Assembly: GCA_000469685.2 (NCBI GenBank)
Contig: LS997565.1
Coordinates: forward strand, 24,484,272-24,548,271
DNA: 64,000 nucleotides
DNA from: Haemonchus contortus
Lineage: Eukaryota > Nematoda > Chromadorea > Rhabditida > Trichostrongylidae
Direction of reading: 5' to 3'
Below the pieces are notes generated by a model, which searched no databases, was not told the DNA's origin, and was given only the letters and a program-made list of their open reading frames with translations. Of this stretch, positions 62,630-64,000 are shown in pieces. Each line of letters begins with the position of its first letter. Within the stretch, counting starts at the first letter, position 1. The position numbers and the translations under genes are program-made.

Positions 62630-63400
62630 GTTTAATCTCACTAATAATTACAATAATGTCGCTAAATTAGTTAAAACCATTCTTACTTGCTAATTAGTTA
62701 TTTTATTACTTTTTCTAACCATTTAATTCATAACGCAGATACTTCACTTTAACTTAAATCTAACTTATCACTAAAGCACTTTGTTTGAATGAAGTCAGAC
62801 TTAGTCGTTCTATATAATGATTACAGGTGGACCTCCTCATGATATCACGCTCAGTGCGCTGTTTTTGGCTGCGTAGGTGAGTATCACGTAGCCTTTTGTT
62901 TATCAAGTTTTTCACCTATGCATTTTTATGTTTTCTGTGTATTAACCATTTTGGGTCGCTTTCTATTCTATTTTGTTTTCACCTAGAGCCTTTCATAGTA
63001 ATTTCACTTATCTTTCTCTTTTTGCTAACCTGTCTCCTCTATTACTAGACTTGTTATCTTGCACGTTATTGCTAGTCGCTAATTTATTCTCTAGTCTTTC
63101 CACTAAACTTTCTTATATCTTATTTGTTCTAGTCAGCTCTTCTTCTAGTCATGTTTATCTTATAGTTTTATACATTATAAATATTACATTTACCATTACT
63201 ACTTCTTTAATCATATCTAATTCTTAATGTTCCATTCCACCACCTCTAGTCTATCTTAACTGTTACTCACTAACCCCTAACTCACCGAAGAGCCTCGGGG
63301 GTTGGTGAGTAACGAAGTGATTCGTCTGAGTAGAGGCGAAACGAATCACTTTACTTTGTGTTTATATTTATTCAGTAACACTAACATTTATTTCTTTGTT
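62630..63400 (+). mobile_element. AT-rich 3' tail of the Penelope-like insertion
   Basis: Base composition stays very AT-rich up to about 63260, then a compact GC-containing hairpin pair follows (63262-63352). Another AT-rich stretch runs to about 63400, where retrotransposon sequence resumes before the 3' LTR. A short 84-codon frame at 62973-63227 is Leu/Ser/Thr-rich and not recognised. Confidence 0.55.
63262..63352 (+). other. Twin hairpins with complementary loops (ribozyme-like)
   Basis: Hairpin 1 pairs GTTACTCACTAACCCC (63262-63277) with GGGGTTGGTGAGTAAC (63298-63313): 16 pairs with one G-U. Hairpin 2 pairs AAGTGATTCGT (63315-63325) with ACGAATCACTT (63341-63351): 11 perfect pairs. Loop 1 holds GCCTC (63292-63296) and loop 2 holds GAGGC (63333-63337), which are complementary. 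Loop 1 also has CCGAAGA, while hairpin 2 has GTC at 63324-63326 and GAAA at 63338-63341, words that resemble hammerhead core pieces. Confidence 0.7.
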
Positions 63401-63432
63401 TATGGAGACGATGTCAACCCCACGGGAGGACG

Positions 63433-63736
63433 TGTTGGTCAGAGGGGAGAGATCAGTAAAACGGCAGTGTCGTCGTGACCTTCCCTGAGGTAGCGTCTAC
63501 TTATCTGGCGGGACCTGGCGGGAACAGGCAGGAGTATAGAATGGAATCTTTTTCAAGCTGAGAGAAATCCCGGAGGACTGACCCATCGCCCTCCCCTCGG
63601 GGAGGGATCATTGTTTTTTTACCAACTAGTTTTTCGTCGTTGTTTCGTGTTTGTCGCGTTTTTTTGTTGTCTAATCTCACCCCGGACTGTTGCTACTGTT
63701 CCAAAGCACGTTGGGAGGGACCGTACAATCCCCTTA
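63433..63736 (+). repeat. 3' LTR
   Basis: Starts TGTTGGTCAGAGGGGAGAGA and ends near AATCCCCTTA. Collinear with the 5' LTR apart from a deletion of about 300 bp at AAACGG and a shorter G/C run. The preceding GGGAGGA could be part of a polypurine tract. Confidence 0.88.
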
Positions 63737-64000
63737 GTTCAGATATTCACTTGAGTTTAAACAGATTATGTAACTGCATTAGTGGAGAATAAGAACGTTC
63801 AGCGGGTGACTCCCATGGCAATCGCAACCGACGAGGCTTCTGGAAGTGCGAATTGCAATGGATAGGGTTGACGAACTTTGCCGTCTTTCACCCTGCTCAC
63901 TCCATTCCGTTCCGTGGGCCCCTACATAGAGTTCTTCGGCCATTTTTCCGGAGAGGCAATTTTGACCTTGAAATCACCGACGATGACCTTGAAGTTGTTA
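63737..64000. other. Right edge, unassigned
   Basis: The last bases (about 63910-64000) read on the + strand as a possible AAs GPLHRVLRPFFRRGNFDLEI-like frame, but too little is visible to call anything. Confidence 0.2.

Larger units (their letters stand above)
54017..63736 (+). mobile_element. Ty3/gypsy-type LTR retrotransposon with nested insertions
   Basis: The order LTR - leader - gag - protease - RT - RNaseH - integrase - LTR is preserved over 9.7 kb, but every coding part is interrupted. Three other elements sit inside: a foldback at 55433-55816, an insertion at 59385-59909 and a Penelope-like RT element at about 61420-63400. Integrase following RNaseH is the Ty3/gypsy domain order. 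No clear target-site duplication was seen outside the LTRs. Confidence 0.9.

Noticed and set aside
63262..63352. A rho-independent terminator
   Set aside because: The window is eukaryotic; two long stems with complementary loops and no following U-run do not fit that role.

Overview
The window looks like repeat-rich nuclear DNA from a nematode, most likely a clade V strongylid (hookworm or trichostrongylid type). Nothing in it looks bacterial. The reasons are two conserved animal genes split by one very large and several very small introns with TTTCAG-type acceptors, degenerate RTE-type LINEs of the kind I associate with hookworm genomes, and several Tc1/mariner families. No species can be fixed from sequence alone, and no tRNA, rRNA or CRISPR array was recognised.

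Only two host genes are well supported, both on the + strand. The first is the 3' end of a ONECUT-class CUT-homeobox gene (exons 1388-1488 and 7338-7634, separated by a 5.85 kb intron); its CUT domain must lie upstream of base 1. The second is a complete MAP-kinase phosphatase of the MKP-3/LIP-1 type (43324-49481, eight exons, 360 aa) with a rhodanese-like MAPK-binding half and a dual-specificity phosphatase half. Its 4.5 kb fourth intron holds a whole Tc1-like transposon. A Cys-rich candidate exon on the - strand (27.4-27.9 kb) is unassigned.

Most of the rest is mobile DNA. In order: a mariner remnant (10.06-10.94 kb); Helitron-like satellite blocks with TCTG or GT microsatellites (11.2-12.3, 13.9-15.9 and 24.2-25.9 kb, plus short copies at 28.2 and 52.0 kb); a decayed LINE reverse transcriptase (15.9-17.5 kb); a Tc1-like element with IR/DR ends (21.5-23.35 kb); a 374-bp TA-flanked MITE (34.6 kb); an RTE LINE remnant (36.6-38.3 kb) and a second RTE scrap (52.3 kb, - strand); and a dispersed SINE-like repeat (19.8, 31.4 and 38.6 kb, with a partial copy at 40.9 kb).

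From 54.0 to 63.74 kb there is a nested complex. A decayed Ty3/gypsy-type LTR retrotransposon (LTR-gag-protease-RT-RNaseH-integrase-LTR) is interrupted by a foldback element inside its leader/gag, a roughly 525-bp insertion inside integrase and, just before its 3' LTR, an AT-rich insertion. That insertion carries the only long open frame of the window: a 443-codon Penelope-like reverse transcriptase (61298-62629). Its downstream tail ends in two strong hairpins whose loops are complementary and which contain hammerhead-like core pieces. This last insertion is the most unusual object in the window.
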